From Lautropia sp. (GTDB taxonomy: Bacteria; Pseudomonadota; Gammaproteobacteria; Burkholderiales; Burkholderiaceae_E), in NCBI GenBank assembly GCA_030527825.1, contig JAUNAC010000002.1, forward strand, positions 186,001 to 250,000: a stretch of 64,000 nt of DNA, in the 5' to 3' direction. Position numbers and translations under genes: made by a program. Below are positions 28,809 through 37,068 of the stretch, piece by piece. The first letter of the stretch is position 1. Each line of letters begins with the position of its first letter. The notes beneath the pieces were generated by a model that was not told the DNA's origin, ran no database searches, and was given only the letters and a program-made list of their open reading frames with translations.

Positions 28809-29050
28809 AGCTGTCGCTGCTGTCTCGCCGTTACTGCAGCCTCTGTCAGAAGATGCTTGCTGAGCTGAGGCCCTGGTGCGAGGCCCACGGCGTGGCTGTG
28901 GTGGTGATCGATGTGGATGAGGATCCCGCCCTGGTGGCCCGCTACAACGACCTGGTGCCGGTGCTGCTGGCTGGCGAGCAGGAAATCTGTCACTGGCATC
29001 TGGATAAACCTGCGCTGCAGGACTGGCTGCGGAATCGCCGGATGGCGTGA
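28805..29050 (+). CDS. Glutaredoxin-like (DUF836) small protein
   Basis: The 81-residue thioredoxin-fold protein has a CSLC pair at residues 11-14 (YCSLCQKML) and the cis-Pro region LVPVLLAGEQEI. This is the DUF836/glutaredoxin-like group found in many beta- and gammaproteobacteria. A disulfide or thiol-transfer role is inferred from the fold. It overlaps the preceding gene by 4 bases and is last in the unit. Confidence 0.85.
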   Translation: MKLSLLSRRYCSLCQKMLAELRPWCEAHGVAVVVIDVDEDPALVARYNDLVPVLLAGEQEICHWHLDKPALQDWLRNRRMA

Positions 29051-29139
29051 GCAGCTGTAATTTTTCCTACGGCACGATGTCTTTCGCTACACTTGCGGAT
29101 CTCCTCCCCTCCATCTCTACATATAAAAAGGAGTTTTGC

Positions 29140-29631
29140 ATGGATCGTCGTTCCTTCATGGGCAGCACCGCTGCCGTTTCGCTGGCGTCGCTGCCGCTGG
29201 TAGCTTCTGCCGCAGGAAAAACGGCAGCGGCGCATGGCGAGCATGCTGCGCATGTCAAACACACCATGGCTGGCATGGAGGTGGGCGCACAGCCCAACCC
29301 GTACCAGGAGGTGCTGGAGACTGCCGGCCACTGCGTGACGCGCGCCGAAGCCTGCCTGGCACACTGCATCCGCGCACTCTCTGAAGGTGATCAGAGCATG
29401 GCCGACTGTGCCCGCGCCGTCAATCAGATGCTGGCCTTGTGTCAGGCGCTGCAGCGCCTGGCGGCCCAGCGCTCGGCCCTGACCTCTGTCGTGGCAAAGA
29501 CCTGCATTGAAGCCTGCCGGCAGTGCGCTGACGCCTGCCAGCCGCATATTGACCATCATGTCGAATGCCGGGATTGCCACGACGCCTGCCTGACGTGCAT
29601 CAAAGCCTGCGAGAAGGTATCCGTCAAGTAA
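29140..29631 (+). CDS. Tat-exported four-helix-bundle copper storage protein (Csp1-like)
   Basis: The 163-residue product begins with a twin-arginine signal (RRSFMGSTAAVSLASLPLVASA), so it is probably exported folded. The mature part has 14 cysteines, mostly in CxxxC spacing along helices (EACLAHC, CIEACRQCADAC, ECRDCHDACLTCIKAC), the pattern of Csp proteins that hold many Cu(I) ions inside a four-helix bundle. A short His/Met-rich stretch (HGEHAAHVKHTMAGM) precedes the bundle. AAGGAG lies 6-9 bases before the ATG. It is monocistronic with its own terminator. Export and Cys count match Csp1 of methanotrophs more than cytosolic Csp3. Confidence 0.9.
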   Translation: MDRRSFMGSTAAVSLASLPLVASAAGKTAAAHGEHAAHVKHTMAGMEVGAQPNPYQEVLETAGHCVTRAEACLAHCIRALSEGDQSMADCARAVNQMLALCQALQRLAAQRSALTSVVAKTCIEACRQCADACQPHIDHHVECRDCHDACLTCIKACEKVSVK

Positions 29632-29653
29632 GGCAGCGGCAGGTTTTGAGAAT

Positions 29654-29694
29654 GCCCGGCGCAGATGATCAGGTCTGCGGCCGGGTTTTTTTAT
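29654..29694 (+). terminator. Rho-independent terminator after the copper storage gene
   Basis: CCCGGC-GCAGA and TCTGC-GGCCGGG form a GC-rich stem with an 8-base loop, followed by seven T. It starts 23 bases after the stop codon. Confidence 0.9.
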
Positions 29695-29707
29695 TCTGGA
29701 GTGAGAC

Positions 29708-30988
29708 ATGATGCCCTGTGCCGACAGCACCGATGGGTATGCCCGTCGGGTATTGCGTTGCATTTTCGAGGCAGCCGTCCGCAGCGCCGACCCGGCCGAG
29801 GCTGTGCGGCAACATCTGCCGGCCCCGCCACGGGGACGCTGTGTTGTCGTGGGGGCTGGCAAGGCGGCCGCCGTGATGGCTGCCGCGCTGGATCAGGCCT
29901 GGGCAGATGTGCCGCTGTCCGGGGTGGTGGTGACGCGCTATGGCCATGCCGTGCCGGCGGGGCGCGTGACGGTGCTGGAGGCAGCCCATCCGGTGCCGGA
30001 TGAAAACAGCGTGCATGCTGCCGAGCGCATCCTGGCGGCAGTACAGGGACTGCAGCCTGATGATCTGGTGGTGGCCCTGATCTCGGGCGGAGGCTCGTCG
30101 CTGTTGGCCCTGCCGGGGCCAGGCATGACGCTGGCTGACAAGCAGGCCGTGAATCGTGCGTTGCTGGCCAGTGGCGCCACGATCCGCGAGATGAATGTAC
30201 TGCGTCGGCAGCTGTCCGGCATCAAGGGAGGGCGGCTGGCGCAGGCGGCGCTGCCGGCACGGTTGTGCACGCTGATTGTGTCGGATGTGCCGGGAGATGA
30301 CCCGGCGGCGGTCGCTTCCGGGCCGACGGTGGCAGATCCGGCCAGTCGGGAGGAGGCACGTGCCATCGTCGAACGTTACCGGATGAGGTTGCCGGCCGCG
30401 GCCCAGGCGATTCTGGCCTCGCCGATGCCGGTGGTTGCGCCACACCCGGCTCACACGCTCAGCATCATTGCGACGCCCATGACTGCGTTGCAGGCGGCCG
30501 CCAGGCATGCCAGCACGCTGGGGGTGGCGCCCCTGATTCTGGGCGATGCGTTGCAGGGAGAGGCGGCCCAGATGGGTACGGTACTGGCGGGCATTGGCCG
30601 CTCGGTTGCCTGTCACGGCCTGCCATTGGCGGCCCCAGCGGTTCTGCTGGCTGGCGGGGAGGCGACTGTCACGATGGCCGGCGCTGGCAGCGGTCGTGGC
30701 GGACGCAATCAGGAGAGCCTGCTGGCGATGGCGGTTGCCCTGGAGGGGCAGCCGAACCTGTGGGCGCTGGCGGCCGACAGTGACGGCATTGATGGCTCAG
30801 GCGACGCCGCCGGGGCCATCATCGCACCGGATACCCTGATCCGGGCCAGGGCGCTGGGTCTGGATGCACGGGCGTCGCTGGCCGCCCATGACAGCTACCA
30901 TTTTTTCTCGGCCCTGGGGGATCTGCTGGTGACCGGCCCGACGGGAACCAATGTCAACGATATCCGGTTGATGCTGGTGACTGGCTGA
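29708..30988 (+). CDS. Glycerate 2-kinase (GckA/TtuD, MOFRL family)
   Basis: The 426-residue protein has the DUF4147 N-terminal domain (CVVVGAGKAAAVMAAALD, EAAHPVPDENSV, ALISGGGSSLLALP) and the C-terminal MOFRL domain (GGEATVTMAGAGSGRGGRNQE). This is the layout of hydroxypyruvate/glycerate kinases GckA and TtuD, which phosphorylate D-glycerate to 2-phosphoglycerate. Two adjacent ATG codons follow a GGAGTGAG site. No glyoxylate or tartrate genes are adjacent. Its stop is 3 bases from the convergent permease stop. Confidence 0.92.
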   Translation: MMPCADSTDGYARRVLRCIFEAAVRSADPAEAVRQHLPAPPRGRCVVVGAGKAAAVMAAALDQAWADVPLSGVVVTRYGHAVPAGRVTVLEAAHPVPDENSVHAAERILAAVQGLQPDDLVVALISGGGSSLLALPGPGMTLADKQAVNRALLASGATIREMNVLRRQLSGIKGGRLAQAALPARLCTLIVSDVPGDDPAAVASGPTVADPASREEARAIVERYRMRLPAAAQAILASPMPVVAPHPAHTLSIIATPMTALQAAARHASTLGVAPLILGDALQGEAAQMGTVLAGIGRSVACHGLPLAAPAVLLAGGEATVTMAGAGSGRGGRNQESLLAMAVALEGQPNLWALAADSDGIDGSGDAAGAIIAPDTLIRARALGLDARASLAAHDSYHFFSALGDLLVTGPTGTNVNDIRLMLVTG

Positions 30989-30991
30989 ACA

Positions 30992-32335
30992 TCAGTCGCG
31001 CTGTGAGCGGTTGAGTATGGCGTTCAGGATGATGGCGCCGAAAGTGGCCGTTCCGATGCCCCCGAGCTGGAAATTGCCAAAGTGCAGGCTGAAATCCCCG
31101 GCGCCGAGAATCAGCGTGACGGCGGCGACGATCAGGTTGCCGTTCTGGCTGAAATCCACCTGATGGTCCACCCAGAAGCGGGCGCCGGCGACGGTGATCA
31201 GCCCAAACACCACGATGGAGACGCCGCCGATGACGGCAGGGGGAATGGTTGCGATCACGGCGCCGAATTTGGGGGAGAAGCCCAGGATGATGGCAGCGAG
31301 GGCGGCAATGACAAACACCAGTGTGGAGTACACCCGGGTGACGGCCATGACCCCGATGTTTTCGGCATAGGTGGTGACGCCGGTACCGCCGGCCGAGCCG
31401 GAGACGATGGTGGCGATGCCATCCCCGATGAAGGCCCGGCCAATGGCACTGTCGAGGTTGCGGCCCGTCATGGCGGAGACGGCCTTGATATGGCCGAGAT
31501 TCTCTGCCACCAGCACCAGGGCGACCGGGGCGATCAGCAGGATGGCTTCCGCCCGGAACACGGGCGTGTTGAAGGCGGGCAGACCCAGCCAGGCGGCCTG
31601 GGCCACGGGGCTGAAGTCGATGGGCGTGCCCAGATGCAGCAGGTTGGTGAGAATGGCGTACAGGATGTAGGCGCCGATCAGCCCGACCAGGATCAGCAGT
31701 TTCTGGACGGCGCCGCGGGCAAACACGGCCACGGCACCCACGCACATTACGGTCGCCAGCGCCATCCAGCGATCGAACTCGCTGGCGCTGACGCCCTTGA
31801 TGACCATCGGTGCTAGATTGAGACCAATCACGGACACCACGGCGCCGGTGACGACCGGCGGCATCAGGCGCTCTATCCAGCGTGTGCCGACAGCGCTGAC
31901 CAGCAGCCCGATCAGGGCGTAGAGCACACCGCAGGCGATGATGCCGCCCAGCGCTACGGGCAGATTGGCATTGGGGCCGCTGCCGGTATAGCCCGTGGCA
32001 GCGATCACCACGCTGATGAAGGCGAAGCTGGAACCAAGATAGCTGGGTACCCGACCCTGAACCAGCACAAAGAACAGCAGGGTACCCACGCCGGACATCA
32101 GGATGGCGATGTTGGGATCAAAGCCCATCAGCAGCGGTGCCAGTACGGTGGCGCCAAACATGGCCACGACGTGCTGCAGCCCCATGGCCACCATCTGCGG
32201 CCAGGGCAGACGTTCATCGGGGGCGATCACCCCCTGTGTCCTGAGTGTCCAGTGAAAGGGGCGCACTGCAGGTGTCTCGACAGGTCCGGGACGGCCGGAC
32301 GGGCGGTGTGGGGCATGGGTATCGGGAGCGGGCAT
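30992..32335 (-). CDS. rutG: NCS2 family pyrimidine permease, RutG-like
   Basis: The 447-residue protein has about 12-14 membrane segments and follows E. coli RutG closely: GVIAPDERLPWPQ, GLQHVVAMFGATVLAPLLMG, PSYLGSSFAFISVVIAATGY, LVAENLGHIKAVSAMTGRN, GGTGVTTYAENIGVMAVTRVYST and SQNGNLIVAAVTLILGAGD. The ENLGH and GGTGVTTYAEN stretches form the NCS2 substrate site. RutG/UraA import uracil with protons. None of the other rut genes is present, so it probably serves salvage. It lies 43 bases after the LysR gene on the same strand. Confidence 0.92.
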   Translation of the reverse strand: MPAPDTHAPHRPSGRPGPVETPAVRPFHWTLRTQGVIAPDERLPWPQMVAMGLQHVVAMFGATVLAPLLMGFDPNIAILMSGVGTLLFFVLVQGRVPSYLGSSFAFISVVIAATGYTGSGPNANLPVALGGIIACGVLYALIGLLVSAVGTRWIERLMPPVVTGAVVSVIGLNLAPMVIKGVSASEFDRWMALATVMCVGAVAVFARGAVQKLLILVGLIGAYILYAILTNLLHLGTPIDFSPVAQAAWLGLPAFNTPVFRAEAILLIAPVALVLVAENLGHIKAVSAMTGRNLDSAIGRAFIGDGIATIVSGSAGGTGVTTYAENIGVMAVTRVYSTLVFVIAALAAIILGFSPKFGAVIATIPPAVIGGVSIVVFGLITVAGARFWVDHQVDFSQNGNLIVAAVTLILGAGDFSLHFGNFQLGGIGTATFGAIILNAILNRSQRD

Positions 32336-32378
32336 GGCAGTTCAGTCACCGGTTTAAAGGGATTGCCTGAATTCTGCA

Positions 32379-33311
32379 TCAATCCCCCGCCGTCATGCAG
32401 CGACCCTGCCTGGCCAGCGTGGCAAAACCATCGGCCAGCCCTTCCAGAATCCGGCGCACTGCCGGGCGCATGTGACGGCGCGTGGCAAAAACGGCCTGAA
32501 TGTGTCCTGGGGCGACCTGCCAGCCGGGCAGCAGCATGTGCAGGCGGCCCTGCTCCAGATCGTCATGTATCAGCAACCGGGGCAGGATGGCACATCCTAC
32601 GCCAGCCAGCGCGGCACAGCGCAGTACGGCCATGTCGTCGATGAAGAGGCGTGGACGGTGGGCCACCTGAACGGGCTGGCCTTCCTGCTGCAGGCTGGAT
32701 AGTGTCCAGATATTCTCGTCCTGTCGCTGGGCCAGGGTGGGCAATTTCGCCAGTGTCTGGGGCGAGTCTGGTGTGCCGGCACTGGCCAGCAGACCTGGCG
32801 CGGCCACGAGCAGGTGGTGGCTGATCGCCAGAACACGGACGGTTTCTTCTGCTGGCAGCGGTGTGTCGGGTGAGCGGACCCGCAAGGCCAGGTCCACGCC
32901 GCCTTCCCACACATCCACTGGCTGGTTGGTGGCTTTTACCCGCAGCACGATCTGTGGCCAGGCCGCCATCAGTGTGGTCAGCATCGGACCGACTGCGGCC
33001 TGCAGCAGTGCCGGCGGACAGGACAGAATCACCTCTCCACGGGGGGAACGGGCCTGTTCAGCGACCAGGGCCTCGGCGGCTTCGGCTTCAGCCAGCATGG
33101 CGTGACAGTGCTGCAGAAATGCATGGCCAGTCTCGGTCACGGCAAAGCGTCGGGTGGTGCGCTGCAGCAGCCTAGTACCCAGACGTGTCTCCAGTGCACT
33201 GATGCGACGGCTCAACCTTGACTTGGGAATGCCCAGTGCCCGGCTGGCGGCCGCAAAACCGCGATGGTCAGCCACCGAGGCGAAGTAGGCAAGGTCGTTG
33301 AGGTCATGCAT
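32379..33311 (-). CDS. LysR-type transcriptional regulator
   Basis: The 310-residue regulator has an N-terminal winged helix-turn-helix (LNDLAYFASVADHRGFAAASRALGIPKSRLSRRISALETRLGTRLL, residues 4-49) and a substrate-binding domain starting RGEVILSCPPALLQ. The SRLSRR form of the recognition helix places it with the group regulating quinone- or electrophile-responsive genes. It faces the pirin-GST-reductase operon across a 170-base gap with a candidate operator, so it probably controls that operon and itself. Confidence 0.93.
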   Translation of the reverse strand: MHDLNDLAYFASVADHRGFAAASRALGIPKSRLSRRISALETRLGTRLLQRTTRRFAVTETGHAFLQHCHAMLAEAEAAEALVAEQARSPRGEVILSCPPALLQAAVGPMLTTLMAAWPQIVLRVKATNQPVDVWEGGVDLALRVRSPDTPLPAEETVRVLAISHHLLVAAPGLLASAGTPDSPQTLAKLPTLAQRQDENIWTLSSLQQEGQPVQVAHRPRLFIDDMAVLRCAALAGVGCAILPRLLIHDDLEQGRLHMLLPGWQVAPGHIQAVFATRRHMRPAVRRILEGLADGFATLARQGRCMTAGD

Positions 33312-33350
33312 GAAGGTGTTCTTCCGACGGACAAGGCAAGATGACCGATT

Positions 33351-33366
33351 GTTCCATATCTGGAAC
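33351..33366. promoter_or_regulatory. Candidate LysR operator between the regulator and the pirin gene
   Basis: GTTCCATATCTGGAAC is a perfect inverted repeat (6-base arms, 4-base centre) and contains the T-N11-A pattern of LysR sites. It is 40 bases upstream of the regulator start and 116 bases upstream of the pirin start, as expected for a divergent LysR promoter. Confidence 0.7.
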
Positions 33367-33481
33367 GCTGTGGGTGATTTGCAGGGGCTTACTCAATGAT
33401 TGGCCATTCGATAAGATGCAATCCAGCCTGTTACTTCAGACAGGCTTGGACGAACGGATGAATGAATCCAAGGAGCTCCAG

Positions 33482-34447
33482 ATGAATGCATTTGCTGCCA
33501 CGAATGTCCGGAACATGGCCGTTGTCGACGGTGCGACCACGCCGGCGGAATCGGTACCCAAAGCGGTCTTGACGGTCACCAGCCCGTCCGAACGGCACTG
33601 GGTCGGTGATGGTTTCCCCGTATACACTATGTTCTCTTACCAGGATGATGCTGCCGGGCGCAGTCCTTTCCTGATGCTGGATTACGTTGCGCCAACCCGG
33701 TTTGAGCCGAATGCCGGTCGCCGGCGGGGGGTCGGGGGCCATCCGCATCGGGGATTTGAAACGGTCACCATCGTCTATTCCGGAGAGGTCGAGCACCGGG
33801 ATTCGACTGGCGCCGGTGGTGTCATCGGTTCAGGGGATGTGCAGTGGATGACCGCAGGTGCGGGCATCCTGCACGAGGAATTCCATTCCGAGGCATTCAG
33901 TCGCACGGGTGGCCCTTTTGAAATGGTTCAGCTGTGGGTCAACCTGCCGTCCAGGGACAAATTGACGCCGGCCCACTACCAGAGTATTGAAGCCGCCCGT
34001 ATTCCTGCCCTAGAGTTGCCTGGTGGGGCGGGCTGGAACCGGGTCATCGCTGGTCAGTATGGCGCCGACCATGGGCCGGCAAGGACATATACACCGATGA
34101 ATGTCTGGGACGTCCGGATTTTTGCCGGAAAATCTGCCGATTTGCCTCAACCCGCGGGTTGGACTACCCTCATACTGGTTCAGCAGGGCAGCGTCATGCT
34201 CAATGGCCGGCAGGTGGCGGCCGGACAGCTGGTCACGCTTGGGCGTGATGGCAGCGGGCTTGATCTGGTGGCGCAGGCGGAGGATGTGCGGCTGCTGCTG
34301 CTGGCGGGGCAGCCTATTGATGAGCCAGTCGTTGGTTATGGCCCTTTCGTGATGAACGATTTACGTGAAATCCGTCAGGCCGTGGAAGACTTCAGGCAGG
34401 GCAGGTTCGCTGCACACGAGGCCCGGCCGGGGTCGCTTCCATCTTGA
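33482..34447 (+). CDS. Pirin family protein
   Basis: The 321-residue bicupin has the pirin metal ligands: H87 and H89 in GGHPHRGFETVTIVYSGEVEHRD, and His131/Glu133 in GILHEEFH. The C-terminal cupin (PMNVWDVRIFAG) is also typical. Bacterial pirins include quercetinases and regulators of central metabolism; the activity here is unknown. AAGGAG lies 7 bases before the ATG at 33482; the frame is open further upstream. It is the first gene of a pirin-GST-flavin reductase operon opposite the LysR gene. Confidence 0.93.
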   Translation: MNAFAATNVRNMAVVDGATTPAESVPKAVLTVTSPSERHWVGDGFPVYTMFSYQDDAAGRSPFLMLDYVAPTRFEPNAGRRRGVGGHPHRGFETVTIVYSGEVEHRDSTGAGGVIGSGDVQWMTAGAGILHEEFHSEAFSRTGGPFEMVQLWVNLPSRDKLTPAHYQSIEAARIPALELPGGAGWNRVIAGQYGADHGPARTYTPMNVWDVRIFAGKSADLPQPAGWTTLILVQQGSVMLNGRQVAAGQLVTLGRDGSGLDLVAQAEDVRLLLLAGQPIDEPVVGYGPFVMNDLREIRQAVEDFRQGRFAAHEARPGSLPS

Positions 34448-34462
34448 TGAAGGAGAATACGC

Positions 34463-35080
34463 ATGAAACTTTTCTATATGCCTGGTGCCTGCTCGCTGGT
34501 ACCTCACACCGCCCTGCAGTGGATTGGCAAGCCCTATGAAGCCGTGGGGATGAGCCGGGAAGGTATCAAGGAGCCTGCCTATCTGGCCATGAATCCGCAG
34601 GGTGCGGTTCCCCTGCTGGTCGATGGCGAGCTGGTGCTGTCGCAGAATGTGGCCATTCTGGCCTATCTGGATGCCCGCTTCCCCGAGGCCAACATTTTTG
34701 GCAGCAGCACCATCGAGGGCAAGGCCCAGAGCTGGCGCTGGCTGGCTTTCCTGAACGGTGATGTTCACAAGACGTTCACGCCGCTCTTCGGCGTGCCGCC
34801 GTGGGTCAAGGATGACGCCACCCGTGATGCCATGCAGCAGGCCAGCCGCGAGAAGATCGTGGGGATGCTCAAGCAGGCGGATGACCGCCTGGCCGGGCAA
34901 ACCTGGCTGGGAGGCCATGACATTTCCGTGGCAGATGTTTACCTGTTCACCATCATGCGCTGGGCCGCTGCCCTGTCCATCGACCTGAGCGCCCTGGGGC
35001 ACCTGAAAGACCTGTTTGCGCGCGTGGCACAGAATGCCGGCGTGCGTGAGGTATGTGCCCAGGAAGGAATCAAGCTATGA
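34463..35080 (+). CDS. Glutathione S-transferase, beta-class-like
   Basis: The 205-residue GST has a thioredoxin-like N-terminal domain opening MKLFYMPGACSLVPH, with Cys10 as in bacterial beta-class enzymes. Glutathione-binding VPLLVDGELVLSQNVAILAYL follows, then a helical C-terminal domain with WLGGHDISVADVYLF. It conjugates or reduces electrophiles. AAGGAG precedes the start, 15 bases after the pirin stop, and its stop overlaps the following ATG. Confidence 0.93.
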   Translation: MKLFYMPGACSLVPHTALQWIGKPYEAVGMSREGIKEPAYLAMNPQGAVPLLVDGELVLSQNVAILAYLDARFPEANIFGSSTIEGKAQSWRWLAFLNGDVHKTFTPLFGVPPWVKDDATRDAMQQASREKIVGMLKQADDRLAGQTWLGGHDISVADVYLFTIMRWAAALSIDLSALGHLKDLFARVAQNAGVREVCAQEGIKL

Positions 35081-35631
35081 CATCGTTTCTCGCCATTTCC
35101 GGCAGCCTGCGGGCAGGCTCCTTCAACACGGCACTGGCCAACGCGGCCGCGGAACTGGTGCCGGAGGGTGTGCAGGTTGAAGTGGCCACGCTGCACGGCA
35201 TCCCGCTGTACGATGGGGACATCGAAGCCAGCGAAGGCATTCCCAACGGCGTGCTGCGGCTCAAGGAAAAGGTCATGGCCCATGATGGCCTGCTGCTGGT
35301 CACGCCCGAGTACAACCGGGGTGTGCCGGCTGCACTGAAAAACGCCATTGACTGGCTCTCCCGGGCCGACAGCAAGGCCGTGTTCGGTGGCCGTCCGGTG
35401 GCCCTGATGGGGGCCTCGCCAGGCGGCTTTGGCACCCAGGTCGGCCAGATAGCCTGGTTGCCGACCCTCAAGCACCTGGGCACCCGGATCTACAGCGGAG
35501 CAGACATGCTGGTCTCCCGGGTTCAGGATCAGGTGGATGGTCAGGGACGCTTGACGGACGAGCGGACGCGCCAGGCGCTGGCTGATTTTCTGGCCGGATT
35601 CGCCGCGTTTGTGGCCCAGCAAAAAGGCTGA
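35077..35631 (+). CDS. NAD(P)H-dependent FMN reductase family protein
   Basis: The 184-residue flavodoxin-fold protein has SGSLRAGSFNTALANAA (FMN phosphate loop) and TPEYNRGVPAALKNAIDWLSR, the signature of ChrR/YieF/NQO-like reductases that reduce quinones, azo dyes or chromate. The ATG overlaps the GST stop by 4 bases. In operon with pirin and GST it suggests a quinone or electrophile detoxification module. Confidence 0.93.
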   Translation: MTSFLAISGSLRAGSFNTALANAAAELVPEGVQVEVATLHGIPLYDGDIEASEGIPNGVLRLKEKVMAHDGLLLVTPEYNRGVPAALKNAIDWLSRADSKAVFGGRPVALMGASPGGFGTQVGQIAWLPTLKHLGTRIYSGADMLVSRVQDQVDGQGRLTDERTRQALADFLAGFAAFVAQQKG

Positions 35632-35652
35632 GTCAAGGAGCTGGCCCATGTG

Positions 35653-35681
35653 CCTGCCCGGTTGCGTGTCGATCGGGCAGG
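35653..35681. terminator. Strong hairpin downstream of the pirin operon
   Basis: CCTGCCCG and CGGGCAGG form a perfect 8-bp stem with a 13-base loop, 20 bases after the reductase stop. There is no T tract on either strand, so termination is only suggested. Confidence 0.35.
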
Positions 35682-35837
35682 TACCTTGCGGTTGTCTGTG
35701 ACAGTGATCTGCGAGGCGCAGGCACGCCGGGATACGAAGCAGGCAGTCAGCAGGCACGGCGATTCGCGCCCTGCATCCTCAGGAGAGGATGGGCTGCCAA
35801 CATAAACGGGCGGCTGATGCATGCCCAAGCAAGGGCA

Positions 35838-35913
35838 TGGTGCCGGTGAGAGGAGTCGAACCCCCGACCTTCGCATTACGAATGCGCTGCTCTACCAACT
35901 GAGCTACACCGGC
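35838..35913 (-). tRNA. tRNA-Thr (anticodon CGT)
   Basis: The minus strand folds into a full cloverleaf: acceptor GCCGGTG/CACCGGC, D-arm GCTCAGTTGGTAGAGC, anticodon loop TTCGTAA with CGT at 35880-35878, and T-arm with GGTTCGACTCC. A CCA end is encoded at 35840-35838. The sequence closely follows E. coli ThrW. It reads ACG threonine codons. Confidence 0.96.
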
Positions 35914-35932
35914 ATCTGATGATGAGCAGAGG

Positions 35933-35963
35933 ATTCTAACCTGAAAACCGGGTATTGTGGCAA
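35933..35963 (-). promoter_or_regulatory. Probable promoter of tRNA-Thr
   Basis: TTGCCA (35963-35958) and TAGAAT (35938-35933) on the minus strand, 19 bases apart, lie just upstream of the tRNA. Spacing is long but both hexamers are close to consensus. Confidence 0.5.
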
Positions 35964-36014
35964 GTTATGTCCTTGCCAAGCGCATCGGGCGTGCGACGGT
36001 GAGCCGTGAGGTGT

Positions 36015-37016
36015 TCAGTCCGCTGTGTTGGGCGGGGACGGCATCCGGGCCAGAAAGCGCTGGACGGTGGGCCAGCGCAGGGCAACGCGCAGTTCCTGTT
36101 TCAGGCGCCGGTTGTGCAGGCGACGCGACTCGCGCATGAAGCTCATGCGCACCGGCGAGAGTGTGGCCTGCAGGCTGGCGCGGGACTGGCGGGGCGGGCG
36201 GGGCAGACCCAGCCGGTCGGCCACCAGATCCAGATAATCACCCAGATGGAGCTGGCTGTCGTCCACCGCATTGATGGTGCGTGGATGGGGGCCGCGCAGC
36301 AGTGCGGTGCGGGCGATGCGGGCGAGGTCGTCCGCATGGATGTGGTTGGTCACGACATCGTCCGCGGCGCTCAGGGCCGGAATGCGCTGTTGCAGGCGCG
36401 TCACGGGCAGGCGATCGGCGGCATAGATGCCGGGCGTCCGCAGAATGATGGGGGCGATCAGGCCGGTGCGGGCCGCCTGCCGGATCTGCTGTTCTGCATT
36501 GACCCGTCGGCGGGCACGCTCGGTCAGGGGCCGGGGAGGATCCGTTTCGGCCGTCCAGGCGCCGCCCCGGTCACCGTAGACACCCGTGGTGGAGAGGTAG
36601 ACCAGTCGCCGTGCAGGGCGCCTGGTCACCCGGCTGGCCCGGGCGCCGGCCAGCGCCCTCAGCCAGCACCGGGTCAGCAGATCGGTGATATCACCGTCAT
36701 GGCTGGTGGGTGGGGCAGCATGCAGAATGTGGGTGGCCCAGCCGGCGAGGCGCCTGGGCAGGGTGTGGTGCCGGCGGCCAGGTCTGGCCGTAGGGTGTCG
36801 TGAATCGTGGTCGTCGGCCCGCAGTGCCCGCGCGCCGCTGGCCCGGATGCTTTGCAAGGTGTCGTCATGCTGAGCCAGTCCAATGATTTGCCAGCCATGG
36901 GGCAAATGTCGCACCGTGCGCTGGCCGATGTCGCCACAGCCGATAATCAGCAGGCGGGGACGACGAAAACAACGGGGAAGTGCGCGATAATGGCGGGCTT
37001 GGCGTGTCTGGATCAT
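36015..37016 (-). CDS. NAD(P)-dependent epimerase/dehydratase-like (YeeZ-type SDR)
   Basis: The 333-residue protein has a Rossmann start LLIIGCGDIGQRTVRHL near residue 22 and the SDR landmarks LVYLSTTGVYGDRGGAW and RTPGIYAADR. As in YeeZ-like proteins, the Tyr of VYGDRGG is not followed by the usual YxxxK lysine, so classical SDR catalysis is doubtful. The protein is unusually rich in Arg and His. The first 20 residues are an extension. It starts 52 bases from the divergent ferredoxin-reductase gene. Confidence 0.82.
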   Translation of the reverse strand: MIQTRQARHYRALPRCFRRPRLLIIGCGDIGQRTVRHLPHGWQIIGLAQHDDTLQSIRASGARALRADDHDSRHPTARPGRRHHTLPRRLAGWATHILHAAPPTSHDGDITDLLTRCWLRALAGARASRVTRRPARRLVYLSTTGVYGDRGGAWTAETDPPRPLTERARRRVNAEQQIRQAARTGLIAPIILRTPGIYAADRLPVTRLQQRIPALSAADDVVTNHIHADDLARIARTALLRGPHPRTINAVDDSQLHLGDYLDLVADRLGLPRPPRQSRASLQATLSPVRMSFMRESRRLHNRRLKQELRVALRWPTVQRFLARMPSPPNTAD

Positions 37017-37068
37017 GATGGCCGGATTGTCGGGTCAGTCTGTTCTTATCGGAGAGGGAGTCACTGAC

